From NCBI GenBank assembly GCA_003453435.1, contig DMLH01000073.1, positions 1 through 23,202 of the forward strand: a DNA stretch of 23,202 nt. Direction: 5' to 3'. Below, one piece after another: positions 16,253-23,157 of the stretch (the first letter of the stretch is position 1; the number at the start of each line of letters is the position of its first letter). This DNA comes from Clostridiales bacterium. GTDB taxonomy: Bacteria > Bacillota > Clostridia > Christensenellales > UBA1242. A program made the position numbers and the translations under genes. Below the pieces are notes generated by a model that saw nothing but the letters and a program-made list of their open reading frames with translations, was not told the DNA's origin and made no database searches.

Positions 16253-16930
16253 ATGATTCAGCACAGAGTAAAACATTTAACGACTGGATTTGTTTTGTTT
16301 TTCTTAGCAACAATTTTAATAATTGTAGCGTTTTTTGGGTTCTCCCGTGCATGGTTTACTAATAAAAAAGAGTCTAAAATAACCGGCAATGTTCCAACAC
16401 TGGGTGTACAAGTTGCTTCTTCTCAAATTACGCCTGTTAATAATAATTTCACTTTTACAAGCGCACAAATTGGCTCATTTCAACCAATACAACCAATAAT
16501 AACACTGACTTCAACATCATCAATTTCAGTCTATGTCAGGGTGAGAATTACGGCGAATTGGGAAAAGCCTAATAATGAAATAGATAATGACTATGAATCA
16601 GTTTTTGATGTTCTAGATTTTACATTGGGTAGTGATTGGATTGCTGATGGTGACCTTAACAATGAAGCAAAGGTGCAAGATATAACACCACTATCAGATG
16701 AATCTGCTGCAGATGCCATTAGTGGTGGTTTTATCTATTACAGAGGTGATGCCCCAGTTAATAAAATAATCAAGGAACTAACTAATAATTCGTCATCAGC
16801 ATCTGTTTTGATTCAAAACATAACAGTCAAGTCTGGAAAAACCATGCCTGCAAATTTGGTTTTAAACATATTTGCAGAAGTTGAGCAACCAAATAAATTT
16901 GGCCTTAAAGCATTTGGGTTTAACTATTAA
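16253..16930 (+). CDS. SipW-dependent exported protein, TasA/CalY-like (first copy)
   Basis: A 225-residue exported protein. The N-terminus has a basic segment and a long hydrophobic core (about residues 13-30), then FSRA|WFTN, a plausible SipW-type cleavage site with Ser at -3 and Ala at -1. The predicted mature end WFTNKKESKITGNVPTLGVQ has the aromatic-FTN...TGNV pattern shared with the second copy. The remainder is rich in strands and Thr/Ser/Asn, lacks cysteine and resembles the beta-sandwich of TasA/CalY biofilm fibre proteins, though overall identity is too low for me to be certain. AAGGAGAG lies just upstream and contains the last base of the sipW-like stop region, so the genes are co-transcribed. 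It is probably a secreted, possibly polymerising, subunit. Confidence 0.7.
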   Translation: MIQHRVKHLTTGFVLFFLATILIIVAFFGFSRAWFTNKKESKITGNVPTLGVQVASSQITPVNNNFTFTSAQIGSFQPIQPIITLTSTSSISVYVRVRITANWEKPNNEIDNDYESVFDVLDFTLGSDWIADGDLNNEAKVQDITPLSDESAADAISGGFIYYRGDAPVNKIIKELTNNSSSASVLIQNITVKSGKTMPANLVLNIFAEVEQPNKFGLKAFGFNY

Positions 16931-16969
16931 AATTGAGTAGTTATGTAAAATAAAAATAGGAGGTAAAAT

Positions 16970-17662
16970 ATGGATGATATAAGTTTGGCAAGTATTAAGC
17001 GTAAAAAAATAATAAACAGAATTGTGTTTATTGTTTTATGTGTTCTCATAGCCTTTTTGCTTACCTTTAATATTATTTTAGTCACAAATGCATATTTTAC
17101 TAATACAGGATATTCTAATTCTTCGGTTATTACAACTGGAAATGTTGCAATAAACTATGTTGTAATGAATGGTGAGGGTGATATTATTAGTACACCTATT
17201 CAGTTGCAAGATAGTGCATTAATTCCTGGTGATCCAATTGATTACGATATTGCAGTAAGCAATGCCGGTAATAACAGTTGTTATATTAGAATGAAACTTA
17301 AATTTTATGTTAAAGTTAATGGAGAATTTGAGGAAATACCTATTGTTGTTATGAATTCTAGGGATGGTGCACAACATATTTTTGAAAGAACAGAAACAGT
17401 TGGCAATAAACAAATAAAATATTTGTATTATGATTCCTCAGTTCCAACATCTGGTAGCAATACTGCAACTTTTCCAATAACATTTGTAATTTCGGAGAGT
17501 GAGGGTGTTGAGCTAATCAACTACACAGGCAGTCAGTATAAAATAACGGTTGTAATTGAAGCAATACAATCTACTGGTGTTACATTAAGTAGCGATACAA
17601 TAAATACAAGTAGTGGTTGGACAGATTCTGAAACTCATGATAGAATAACAATATTTGATTAA
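16970..17662 (+). CDS. SipW-dependent exported protein, TasA/CalY-like (second copy)
   Basis: A 230-residue exported protein with a basic start (SIKRKKIINR), a hydrophobic core at about 17-39, and the predicted cleavage VTNA|YFTN. The mature N-terminus YFTNTGYSNSSVITTGNVAI matches the pattern of SipW-dependent proteins. The body contains DYDIAVSNAGNNSCYIRMKL, an N-G-N strand region like that of TasA-type domains, and it has a single cysteine in the mature part. TAGGAGGT lies 7 bases before the ATG. It is 39 bases after the first copy and is the last gene of the operon. The two copies share architecture and N-terminal motif but diverge in the rest, so they may form two different subunits, for example major and minor. 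Confidence 0.7.
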   Translation: MDDISLASIKRKKIINRIVFIVLCVLIAFLLTFNIILVTNAYFTNTGYSNSSVITTGNVAINYVVMNGEGDIISTPIQLQDSALIPGDPIDYDIAVSNAGNNSCYIRMKLKFYVKVNGEFEEIPIVVMNSRDGAQHIFERTETVGNKQIKYLYYDSSVPTSGSNTATFPITFVISESEGVELINYTGSQYKITVVIEAIQSTGVTLSSDTINTSSGWTDSETHDRITIFD

Positions 17663-17687
17663 AAAAGTGGAGTTTTCCACTTTTTTT
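17661..17687 (+). terminator. Terminator of the lipoprotein-signal peptidase operon
   Basis: AAAAAAGTGGA, 4-base loop, TCCACTTTTTTT: an 11-bp stem ending in T, overlapping the last codon of the second TasA-like gene. Confidence 0.85.
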
Positions 17688-17693
17688 ATTGTA

Positions 17694-17721
17694 CAAAAAA
17701 ACCATAACAGAAGTTATGGTT
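17694..17721 (-). terminator. Terminator of the SRP RNA gene
   Basis: On the minus strand AACCATAAC, 4-base loop and GTTATGGTT form a 9-bp stem followed by a run of T. It lies 14 bases past the SRP RNA 3' end. Confidence 0.75.
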
Positions 17722-17734
17722 AATTTTTAATAAA

Positions 17735-18000
17735 GCTGTGCAATCTTTTTTGAGAACCAAGCACTAGTGATCTAATTTAATTATTGCTCCATCAAAGCAC
17801 CCTTATGGCACACAAAAGTGTCTGTTTAATGCTGCTTCCTTCCGGACCTGACATGATTCGCAGTCTTCTGTTGCACAAGACCCTGATTTCAACACAATAA
17901 CCAAACTCTCTGCTGATCCTTGAATTCCCGAGAAAGATATTCTGCCTTGCTATAGCGGATTGCAAGTTCAGGGCACCGCTAACTCCCCACATAGCACAGC
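17735..18000 (-). ncRNA. ffs: Signal recognition particle RNA, large bacterial type
   Basis: About 266 nt. The minus-strand sequence begins GCTGTGCTATGTGGGGAGTT and continues with AGCGGTGCCCTGAACTTGC, the conserved 5' Alu-domain region of Bacillus-type SRP (scRNA). The S-domain tip reads GTCCGGAAGGAAGCAGCA with its GGAA tetraloop, the Ffh-binding hairpin. The 5' GCTGTGC pairs with the 3' GCACAGC (17735-17741), fixing both ends to within a base or two. It targets ribosomes making membrane and secreted proteins to the translocon. The large Alu-containing form points to Bacillota. A 78-codon open frame over this region is a shadow. Confidence 0.95.
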
Positions 18001-18006
18001 AATAAT

Positions 18007-18035
18007 ATATTATAATATTTTTTTGCATTTTTCAA
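18007..18035 (-). promoter_or_regulatory. ffs: Promoter of the SRP RNA gene
   Basis: On the minus strand TTGAAA (18030-18035) and TAATAT (18007-18012) are spaced by 17 bases and end 6 bases before the RNA 5' end. A better -10 (TATAAT, 18009-18014) overlaps but has only a 15-base spacer. Confidence 0.6.
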
Positions 18036-18142
18036 GTAAATTTGAAAAATAAAATATATTTATTTTAAAATTCAACATTTAACTACATAAAATGCCGATT
18101 GTTAATAAAAAACTTATTTTTAATCGTTATTTTTACATATTT

Positions 18143-18168
18143 AAAAAGTTCGACAAAATATCGAACTT
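18143..18168 (-). terminator. Rho-independent terminator of tilS
   Basis: On the minus strand AAGTTCGA, 7-base loop and TCGAACTT form an 8-bp stem running into TTT, 12 bases past the tilS stop. Confidence 0.75.
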
Positions 18169-18180
18169 CTAAGTAGTTTA

Positions 18181-19515
18181 TTATTTATTAAACTTATATT
18201 CAATAACATATACTTTTTTGGTGACATCCGTAACTTTAACATTGTCACTTATCTCATAGCCTAAAACACAATAAACCTCATCATCATTAGCAAGCAATGG
18301 TATTCCGTCTCTAACAGAATTTGGTATTTTTATATCAATCATGTAATCTTTTAATTTTTTTTCGCCACCAGCAAATTTTTTAAACACATCGCCATTTTGT
18401 CTTGATCTCCACTTTGCATCTTTTGGTAACTTGTCAGCATCAAGAAAATGGCAATTTTTCTGCTTTAAATCCCATTTTGACGTTTTTTTAATTTTAATCG
18501 TTAAGTTTTCAAAATTTGTTTTGCCCAGTTTAAAATCTTTTGACATGAATTGCATTTTTGGTTTTGGTACGTATAAAACAAGTTCGTCATAATCTAAACT
18601 TGCTTTAATTTTGTTTGGCAAATTAATTTTTGACCCGTTTTCACCATGCAAAGCCAAATCTTTTAAAATGTTTAAGTGCCTTTTTTCAATGTCTTTGGAA
18701 AGACCCAAATTTTTAAATGCATACATTAAAATTCTGTTTTGAACAGAATCTGGGCTAACAAATTTATAAAGAGGTATTCTTGCTGTTTTGTTTTCAAAAA
18801 AAATGTCATCAAAATTTATAGATTGATTTATATAGTCATTATCTATTTTGCAAATTTTTGCAAAGTTCAAAATGTTAGAATCTACATTTTTCCATTTGCT
18901 TCTAAGTTCCGGCAAAATAACATTTCTTAAAAAGTTTCTAGAGTAATCTGTGTTTAAATTAGTTTCATCTTCAACATGTGGAAGATTATTTTCATTCGCA
19001 TATTGTAAAATTTCAATTTTGCTTGTGTTTAAAAACGGTCTAACGTAAACGCCTTGTACGGCATCCATACCACTTGCGCCATTAAGACCTGATCCTCTAA
19101 AAATATTTAAAAGAACTGTTTCAACTTGGTCGCTTTGGTGGTGGGCAATTGCAATTTTATTGGCAAGACCTTTTTGCACCAAACTTTCAAAAACTTTATA
19201 TCTTGCAACTCTTGCTGCTTCTTCAAGCCCCAACTTTTTTTTACTTGCAAGTTTTGGAACATCAACTTTAAATTTATAGAAAGGAATTTTTAATTCTTTA
19301 CAAAAACCAGCAACAAATTTGCTATCGTCAGCGCTTGTTTTTCTAATTTGATGGTCAACATTAACAGCCCAAATTTCAATATTGAATTCTTCTTTAACAG
19401 AGTTTAAAAAATGTAGCAAACAAATGCTGTCAATTCCGCCACTAACAGCAACAGCAACTTTTTCTCCGCTTTTAAACATATTTTGATTATTTATGGTTTT
19501 TTTTGCGCTCTCCAT
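18181..19515 (-). CDS. tilS: tRNA(Ile)-lysidine synthetase
   Basis: The 444-residue length is typical. TilS uses ATP and lysine to convert C34 of the CAU-anticodon tRNA-Ile to lysidine, which changes it from a Met-like to an Ile tRNA; it is essential in most bacteria. The PP-loop SGGIDS is at residues 25-30, followed by NVDHQIR, the GLEEAARVARYKVFE helix, and AIAHHQSDQVETVLLNIFRGSG, all canonical N-type PP-ATPase features. The C-terminal third (about 330-444) is the TilS C-terminal tRNA-binding domain. It is transcribed alone from a near-consensus promoter whose -10 ends 7 bases before the ATG; no Shine-Dalgarno site is present, so a leaderless mRNA is likely. Confidence 0.95.
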   Translation of the reverse strand: MESAKKTINNQNMFKSGEKVAVAVSGGIDSICLLHFLNSVKEEFNIEIWAVNVDHQIRKTSADDSKFVAGFCKELKIPFYKFKVDVPKLASKKKLGLEEAARVARYKVFESLVQKGLANKIAIAHHQSDQVETVLLNIFRGSGLNGASGMDAVQGVYVRPFLNTSKIEILQYANENNLPHVEDETNLNTDYSRNFLRNVILPELRSKWKNVDSNILNFAKICKIDNDYINQSINFDDIFFENKTARIPLYKFVSPDSVQNRILMYAFKNLGLSKDIEKRHLNILKDLALHGENGSKINLPNKIKASLDYDELVLYVPKPKMQFMSKDFKLGKTNFENLTIKIKKTSKWDLKQKNCHFLDADKLPKDAKWRSRQNGDVFKKFAGGEKKLKDYMIDIKIPNSVRDGIPLLANDDEVYCVLGYEISDNVKVTDVTKKVYVIEYKFNK

Positions 19516-19522
19516 ATTAGTT

Positions 19523-19551
19523 ATTATATATTTTTATTTAGAACTTTTCAA
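19523..19551 (-). promoter_or_regulatory. tilS: Promoter of tilS
   Basis: On the minus strand TTGAAA (19546-19551) and TATAAT (19523-19528) are spaced by 17 bases; 7 bases remain before the ATG. Confidence 0.75.
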
Positions 19552-19693
19552 TTAAAACTATGAAATATAACAAAAAATATTGTCTTTTTATGTCGAATTA
19601 AATAGTTATTTTGCCAAATTAACATATATTTTGTGTTTATTTACTGCAAAACACAATGTTCTATAAGCGCCGCCCCAGTTATGTTCTACATAA

Positions 19694-19882
19694 AAAATTA
19701 TATCTATAAATAGCGTTTGTGTTAATGGTAATTTAACCACTTCAACATTGAATACAATGTTAAATAACAAAAGCGAATATTGTTCTGTTAGAACTTTACA
19801 AAAAGTTTGTCAAGGTTTAGGAATTACGCTTTTTGATTTTTTTAATGATGAGGCTTTTAAAAATCTTGATATTGAGGACTAA
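19694..19882 (+). pseudogene. Remnant of an XRE-family helix-turn-helix regulator
   Basis: In the 408-base space between tilS and the HD gene, one frame open from 19694 to the stop at 19880-19882 reads ...NLTTSTLNTMLNNKS, VRTLQKVCQGLGITLFDFFN and DEAFKNLDIED. This is the middle and end of a Cro/C1-type domain, very close to the end of the intact XRE protein at 2155-2400 (its end reads ISIFDFFNDEIFKSKDIEG). The first helices are missing: the frame is closed by TAA at 19691-19693, and I cannot extend the match upstream even with a frameshift. The only in-frame ATG (19757) has no Shine-Dalgarno site or promoter. It is probably a decayed paralogue. Confidence 0.7.
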
Positions 19883-19889
19883 TATTTAT

Positions 19890-19918
19890 TTGTTTATTAA
19901 AGGACAATATTGTATAAT
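19890..19918 (+). promoter_or_regulatory. Promoter of the HD-domain gene
   Basis: TTGTTT (19890-19895) and TATAAT (19913-19918) spaced by 17 bases. The -10 ends 6 bases before the ATG at 19925, so the upstream TTG (19910) cannot be the start. Confidence 0.7.
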
Positions 19919-19924
19919 ATAAAT

Positions 19925-20509
19925 ATGAGCAAAAAAGAAGAATTTATTGAAATTTATAATAAGTACATTAAAAGAGAGGGCGCTGAAAAGTTACTTGCTT
20001 GGCTTGAAAGTACTGATTTTTTTACATGTCCTGCAAGCACAAGGTTTCATAGCAATTTTGAAGGCGGGCTTGTTTCACACTGTGTTAATGTTTATAATAG
20101 GCTTGTTAGTCTTGTAAAAAACGAGTATGGCGAGAACTATCAAAGTGTTGTTAGCGATGAAAGTTTGGCTATTATGGGTCTGCTTCACGATGTTTGCAAA
20201 GTTAACACTTATGTGACTGAATACAGAAATGTTAAGGTTGATGGCGAGTGGACGAAACAACCTTATTTTGCAGTGCAGGATGAACTTCCTTATGGTCACG
20301 GTGAAAAAAGCGTTTATATGCTTTGTGGTTTTATTAAATTAACTAGGGAAGAAGCAATGGCAATAAACTGGCATATGAGCGGGTTTGATATGCGTGTTAA
20401 GGGCGGAAGTTATGGAATTAGTGACGCTTACTACCAATTTCCTGTTGCAGTACTTCTTGCAATGGCCGACATGATGGCATCATACCTAGACGAAAAAATT
20501 ATAAAATAA
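19925..20509 (+). CDS. HD-domain phosphohydrolase
   Basis: A 194-residue cytosolic protein of the HD superfamily of metal-dependent phosphohydrolases. Metal-binding positions visible are H52 (LVSHCVNVYNRL), H88-D89 (GLLHDVCKV), H125 (LPYGHGEKS), H150 (AINWHM) and a late Asp (D182, AMADMMASY), the H...HD...H...H...D pattern of nucleotidase-like members. Substrate is unknown; small stand-alone HD proteins often act on nucleotides or RNA 2',3'-ends. The start is set by the promoter, since the TATAAT ends 6 bases before this ATG. No Shine-Dalgarno site is present. The following HAD-like gene has its own promoter. Confidence 0.8.
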   Translation: MSKKEEFIEIYNKYIKREGAEKLLAWLESTDFFTCPASTRFHSNFEGGLVSHCVNVYNRLVSLVKNEYGENYQSVVSDESLAIMGLLHDVCKVNTYVTEYRNVKVDGEWTKQPYFAVQDELPYGHGEKSVYMLCGFIKLTREEAMAINWHMSGFDMRVKGGSYGISDAYYQFPVAVLLAMADMMASYLDEKIIK

Positions 20510-20534
20510 ACGATTTACTATGCACATTATTATA

Positions 20535-20563
20535 TTGATATATTATATATAAAGATATATTAT
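20535..20563 (+). promoter_or_regulatory. Promoter of the HAD-ppa pair
   Basis: TTGATA (20535-20540) and TATTAT (20558-20563) spaced by 17 bases, followed by AGGAG at 20573-20577. Confidence 0.55.
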
Positions 20564-20566
20564 ATA
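20537..20566 (+). repeat. Tandem direct repeat over the HAD-ppa promoter
   Basis: GATATATTATATA occurs at 20537-20549 and 20554-20566, two 13-base copies with a 17-base period that matches the promoter spacing. It may be chance in AT-rich DNA or a duplication that created the promoter. Confidence 0.5.
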
Positions 20567-20589
20567 AGTAATAGGAGAAACTAATAAAA

Positions 20590-21033
20590 GTGAAAAAAAT
20601 AATTTTTGTTGATTTTGATGATACAATTTGTTTGCATAATGTGCACATTGACATTGACGATAGAATGTTTTTAAATTCCAATGAAGCAAGTGAAAAATTT
20701 TATTCAAAAAGCGAGTTAAATCAACCTTTATATAAATATTTGGTTAATGAAAATAATAATGGAGCAAAAATTATATTACTTACATCAGCATGTTCAAAAA
20801 TGCTAGATGTAAAAAAATATTGGTTAAAAACAAATTGTCCGTTAATTGAATTTGATGATTATATTTCGGCAAGTATTGATATAAACAAAACACAAATAAT
20901 GCTTAGTTATGCAAAACACAATAAAATAGATGTTTCTAACATTATTTTAATTGACGATAGTTGCACGGAAAGAAGAACGGCAGAAGAAGGTGGAATTTTT
21001 ACATACAATCCACAACTAATAATGAATAAGTAA
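20590..21033 (+). CDS. HAD-superfamily hydrolase-like protein
   Basis: A 147-residue protein with the minimal haloacid dehalogenase core: motif I DFDDT (Asp nucleophile and acid/base) near the N-terminus, motif II IILLTSA, a possible motif III lysine (INKTQ), and motif IV IILIDDSCTE. These enzymes are Mg-dependent phosphatases; there is only a small cap insertion, so the substrate may be large or it may be a nucleotidase. The start is odd: the GTG chosen here lies 12 bases after AGGAG, and an in-frame ATA (20584) sits at the ideal 6 bases, so ATA might be used. It is followed after 15 bases by ppa, with no terminator between, so the two form an operon. Confidence 0.7.
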   Translation: MKKIIFVDFDDTICLHNVHIDIDDRMFLNSNEASEKFYSKSELNQPLYKYLVNENNNGAKIILLTSACSKMLDVKKYWLKTNCPLIEFDDYISASIDINKTQIMLSYAKHNKIDVSNIILIDDSCTERRTAEEGGIFTYNPQLIMNK

Positions 21034-21048
21034 ATAAAGGAGTACAAT

Positions 21049-21579
21049 ATGAATATTTGGCATGATATAGATGAAAAAAGAATAACGCCGGATGAGTTTG
21101 TTGCAGTTATTGAAATTGCAAAAGGCTCAAAAAAGAAATACGAACTTGATAAAGAAACAGGATTAATTAAACTTGATAGAATTTTACACACAAGCACAAT
21201 GTATCCAGCAAACTATGGTTTTATTCCAAAAACACTTAGTGGCGATGGTGACCCTTTGGATGTTTTAGTGCTTTCAAGCGAGGCACTTGACCCACTTGTT
21301 TTAGTAAAATGCTATCCAGTTGGTATGATGATTATGCTTGATGATGGACATAAGGATGAAAAAATTATTGCAATACCTTGCAATGACCCGCTTTATAATG
21401 AATATAAAGCCTTAAACAGCCTGCCAAGACATATTGCAGATGAAATGATAAATTTTTTTAGAGTTTATAAGGATGCTAGTGAAGGTGTGACGGAAGTTGA
21501 AGGTTTGCCATTAGATGCCGAGGATGCAAAACTTGTTATTGCTGAGGCAAAACAAAATTATCGAAACAAATTCAACTAA
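21049..21579 (+). CDS. ppa: Inorganic pyrophosphatase, family I
   Basis: The 176-residue length is that of bacterial family I enzymes. It hydrolyses the pyrophosphate released by nucleic acid and aminoacyl-tRNA synthesis, driving those reactions. The signature D66-G-D68-P-L-D71 (SGDGDPLDVLV) holds three metal-binding aspartates; substrate-binding MYPANYGFIP (51-60), the KGSKKKYELD lysine/glutamate region, DDGHKDEKIIAIP and the final FRVYKD segment are also present. GGAG lies 7 bases before the ATG. It shares a transcript with the HAD-like gene 15 bases upstream and ends at a strong terminator. Confidence 0.97.
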   Translation: MNIWHDIDEKRITPDEFVAVIEIAKGSKKKYELDKETGLIKLDRILHTSTMYPANYGFIPKTLSGDGDPLDVLVLSSEALDPLVLVKCYPVGMMIMLDDGHKDEKIIAIPCNDPLYNEYKALNSLPRHIADEMINFFRVYKDASEGVTEVEGLPLDAEDAKLVIAEAKQNYRNKFN

Positions 21580-21604
21580 AAGGTGCAATTTGCATCTTTT
21601 TTTT
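21579..21604 (+). terminator. Rho-independent terminator of the HAD-ppa operon
   Basis: AAAGGTGC, 5-base loop, GCATCTTT: an 8-bp stem with one G-T wobble, followed by several T. It begins at the last base of the ppa stop codon. Confidence 0.8.
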
Positions 21605-21661
21605 GTGCAACAAGTTAATAATTATAAAATTAAAACACTTTAATATTGATAAATTTTGATA

Positions 21662-21690
21662 TTGACAATTAAGTAATCATGTTATATAAT
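21662..21690 (+). promoter_or_regulatory. Perfect consensus promoter of the zincin gene
   Basis: TTGACA (21662-21667) and TATAAT (21685-21690) spaced by exactly 17 bases: a full sigma-A consensus. It ends 6 bases before the ATG at 21697, predicting a strongly transcribed leaderless mRNA. Confidence 0.85.
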
Positions 21691-21696
21691 TTTAGT

Positions 21697-23157
21697 ATGG
21701 AAGTAGAGAACGAAAAAATGACCGATGCAATAAAAGTTGCGCAACAGGCTTTAATTAAAAATACCGCGGACTTAAGTGATGATTTAAGGGCTAAAGTTTA
21801 TTCCAAATTTCAAAGCGTAAAATACAGGTTCTTAAATATTAAAGAGTTTAGAGTGCTTTCTGGCACAGATGGTTCTTTTGGATTTTTTTCTCCAAATGAT
21901 AATACAATATACTTTTTGAATGATGAGAGTGAGAATAATGTTGCTAAAGTTGGCATTTTGCACGAAATGCTACATGCGGTTACAACTTGTGATTATGATA
22001 ATGTGAATATAGCCAACAATAAATCCGGCTTTAAGTGCATAGAAACTGATACACAAGGAAAAGTGGGAGTTATTTCGGCTTATGGCAGAGGGATCAATGA
22101 AGGTGCAACGCAGTTTTTTGCGGAACAATTTTTGAATAGTACTGGCACGGATATCTACCCTTTTGAAATTCATATATTAAAAATTTTATGTGAAGAGTGT
22201 GGATATCAAGAAATTAAAAATGCATACTTTACAGGTTCAATTGAAGAACTTAAAAAAGTAATAAGAAACGGATATAAATTAAAAGATGATTATTTAATTG
22301 ATAATTTAATTATCTATATGGATATTTTTGGGGTTATATACGGTAAAGAAACAGAATACTTTAAAAGTTTTTTATTGATAAAAAATTGTTATGCAACACT
22401 TTTGCAAATGAAACTTAATAAAATGATGGTGGCAACTAATTACATTGCCCCGCAAAAAGAATTAGCAAAAAACTTTAACGTACTAAAATATTTAACCCAA
22501 AATTTAAACCCTTTGTTTGCAGAATTTTTTGTAGCATTTTTGGAAGATGTTGAATTAAATAAAACTGCTTTTTTAAGTAGTGGCACTATAAAGCATATGG
22601 ATATAAAATCTGCAAGGCAGGCAAGTGCACGTTTTGCAAATGCAGTTGCAAATATAAATGTGGAGTATCTAGAGGAAAATTATGTTTATTTCAAGCAACA
22701 TGCTTTAGATATTTTAAAACAATTATGTACAGAAAATATTTATGGTAAAAAAGATGAAAAAACCGGGCAGGCCATGAGGATTTCAAATACAAAACTTATA
22801 TATTTATTCTTAGGCTTTTTGCATAATCAAAATGATAAAATTGATTTATCCAGTTATAGCGAAAGTGAAAAATATGAATTTATATCTTTAGCACTATTTA
22901 ACAGATATCAAAACTCCCAGAAGGAAATAAAAAGTGGAAATATTAAAAAAATGTATGAGCATTTTTATCCTAAAGACCTAGTTAATTTTGTAAATAGTGG
23001 TTATTATGAGTGTGATACATTTTTTGACGAAAAAGCAATGGAGTATATAATGCCAGAAATTAAACAAGTTCATCCAAGGCTTTTTCAGGTAAAGGAATTT
23101 GCGTTAGCATATAAGGCAGTTAAACAAAAGCAAAACGAATTAGAAAAGAAATTTTAA
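21697..23157 (+). CDS. Putative cytosolic zinc metalloprotease (HExxH zincin)
   Basis: A 486-residue protein of no family I can name. H89-E90-x-x-H93 in GILHEMLHAVTT is the zincin zinc-binding and catalytic motif; E135 in GINEGATQFFAE, about 40 residues later, is a good candidate for the third, gluzincin-type ligand. The segment NTIYFLNDESENNVAKVGIL before it fits the usual edge strand. The rest (about 160-486) is helical and lacks known motifs. No signal peptide or membrane segment is seen, so it acts in the cytoplasm, if active. The start at 21697 follows from the promoter; the earlier ATG (21679) lies between the -35 and -10. No Shine-Dalgarno site is present. It is a single-gene unit. Confidence 0.7.
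   Translation: MEVENEKMTDAIKVAQQALIKNTADLSDDLRAKVYSKFQSVKYRFLNIKEFRVLSGTDGSFGFFSPNDNTIYFLNDESENNVAKVGILHEMLHAVTTCDYDNVNIANNKSGFKCIETDTQGKVGVISAYGRGINEGATQFFAEQFLNSTGTDIYPFEIHILKILCEECGYQEIKNAYFTGSIEELKKVIRNGYKLKDDYLIDNLIIYMDIFGVIYGKETEYFKSFLLIKNCYATLLQMKLNKMMVATNYIAPQKELAKNFNVLKYLTQNLNPLFAEFFVAFLEDVELNKTAFLSSGTIKHMDIKSARQASARFANAVANINVEYLEENYVYFKQHALDILKQLCTENIYGKKDEKTGQAMRISNTKLIYLFLGFLHNQNDKIDLSSYSESEKYEFISLALFNRYQNSQKEIKSGNIKKMYEHFYPKDLVNFVNSGYYECDTFFDEKAMEYIMPEIKQVHPRLFQVKEFALAYKAVKQKQNELEKKF

Noticed and set aside
17792..18028. 78-codon open frame on the minus strand
   Set aside because: It lies on the SRP RNA, whose 5' Alu motifs, GGAA tetraloop and closing stem are all visible.
19631..19656. 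Hairpin TTGTGTTT/AAACACAA between tilS and the XRE remnant
   Set aside because: No T run, far from the end of any gene; probably chance.
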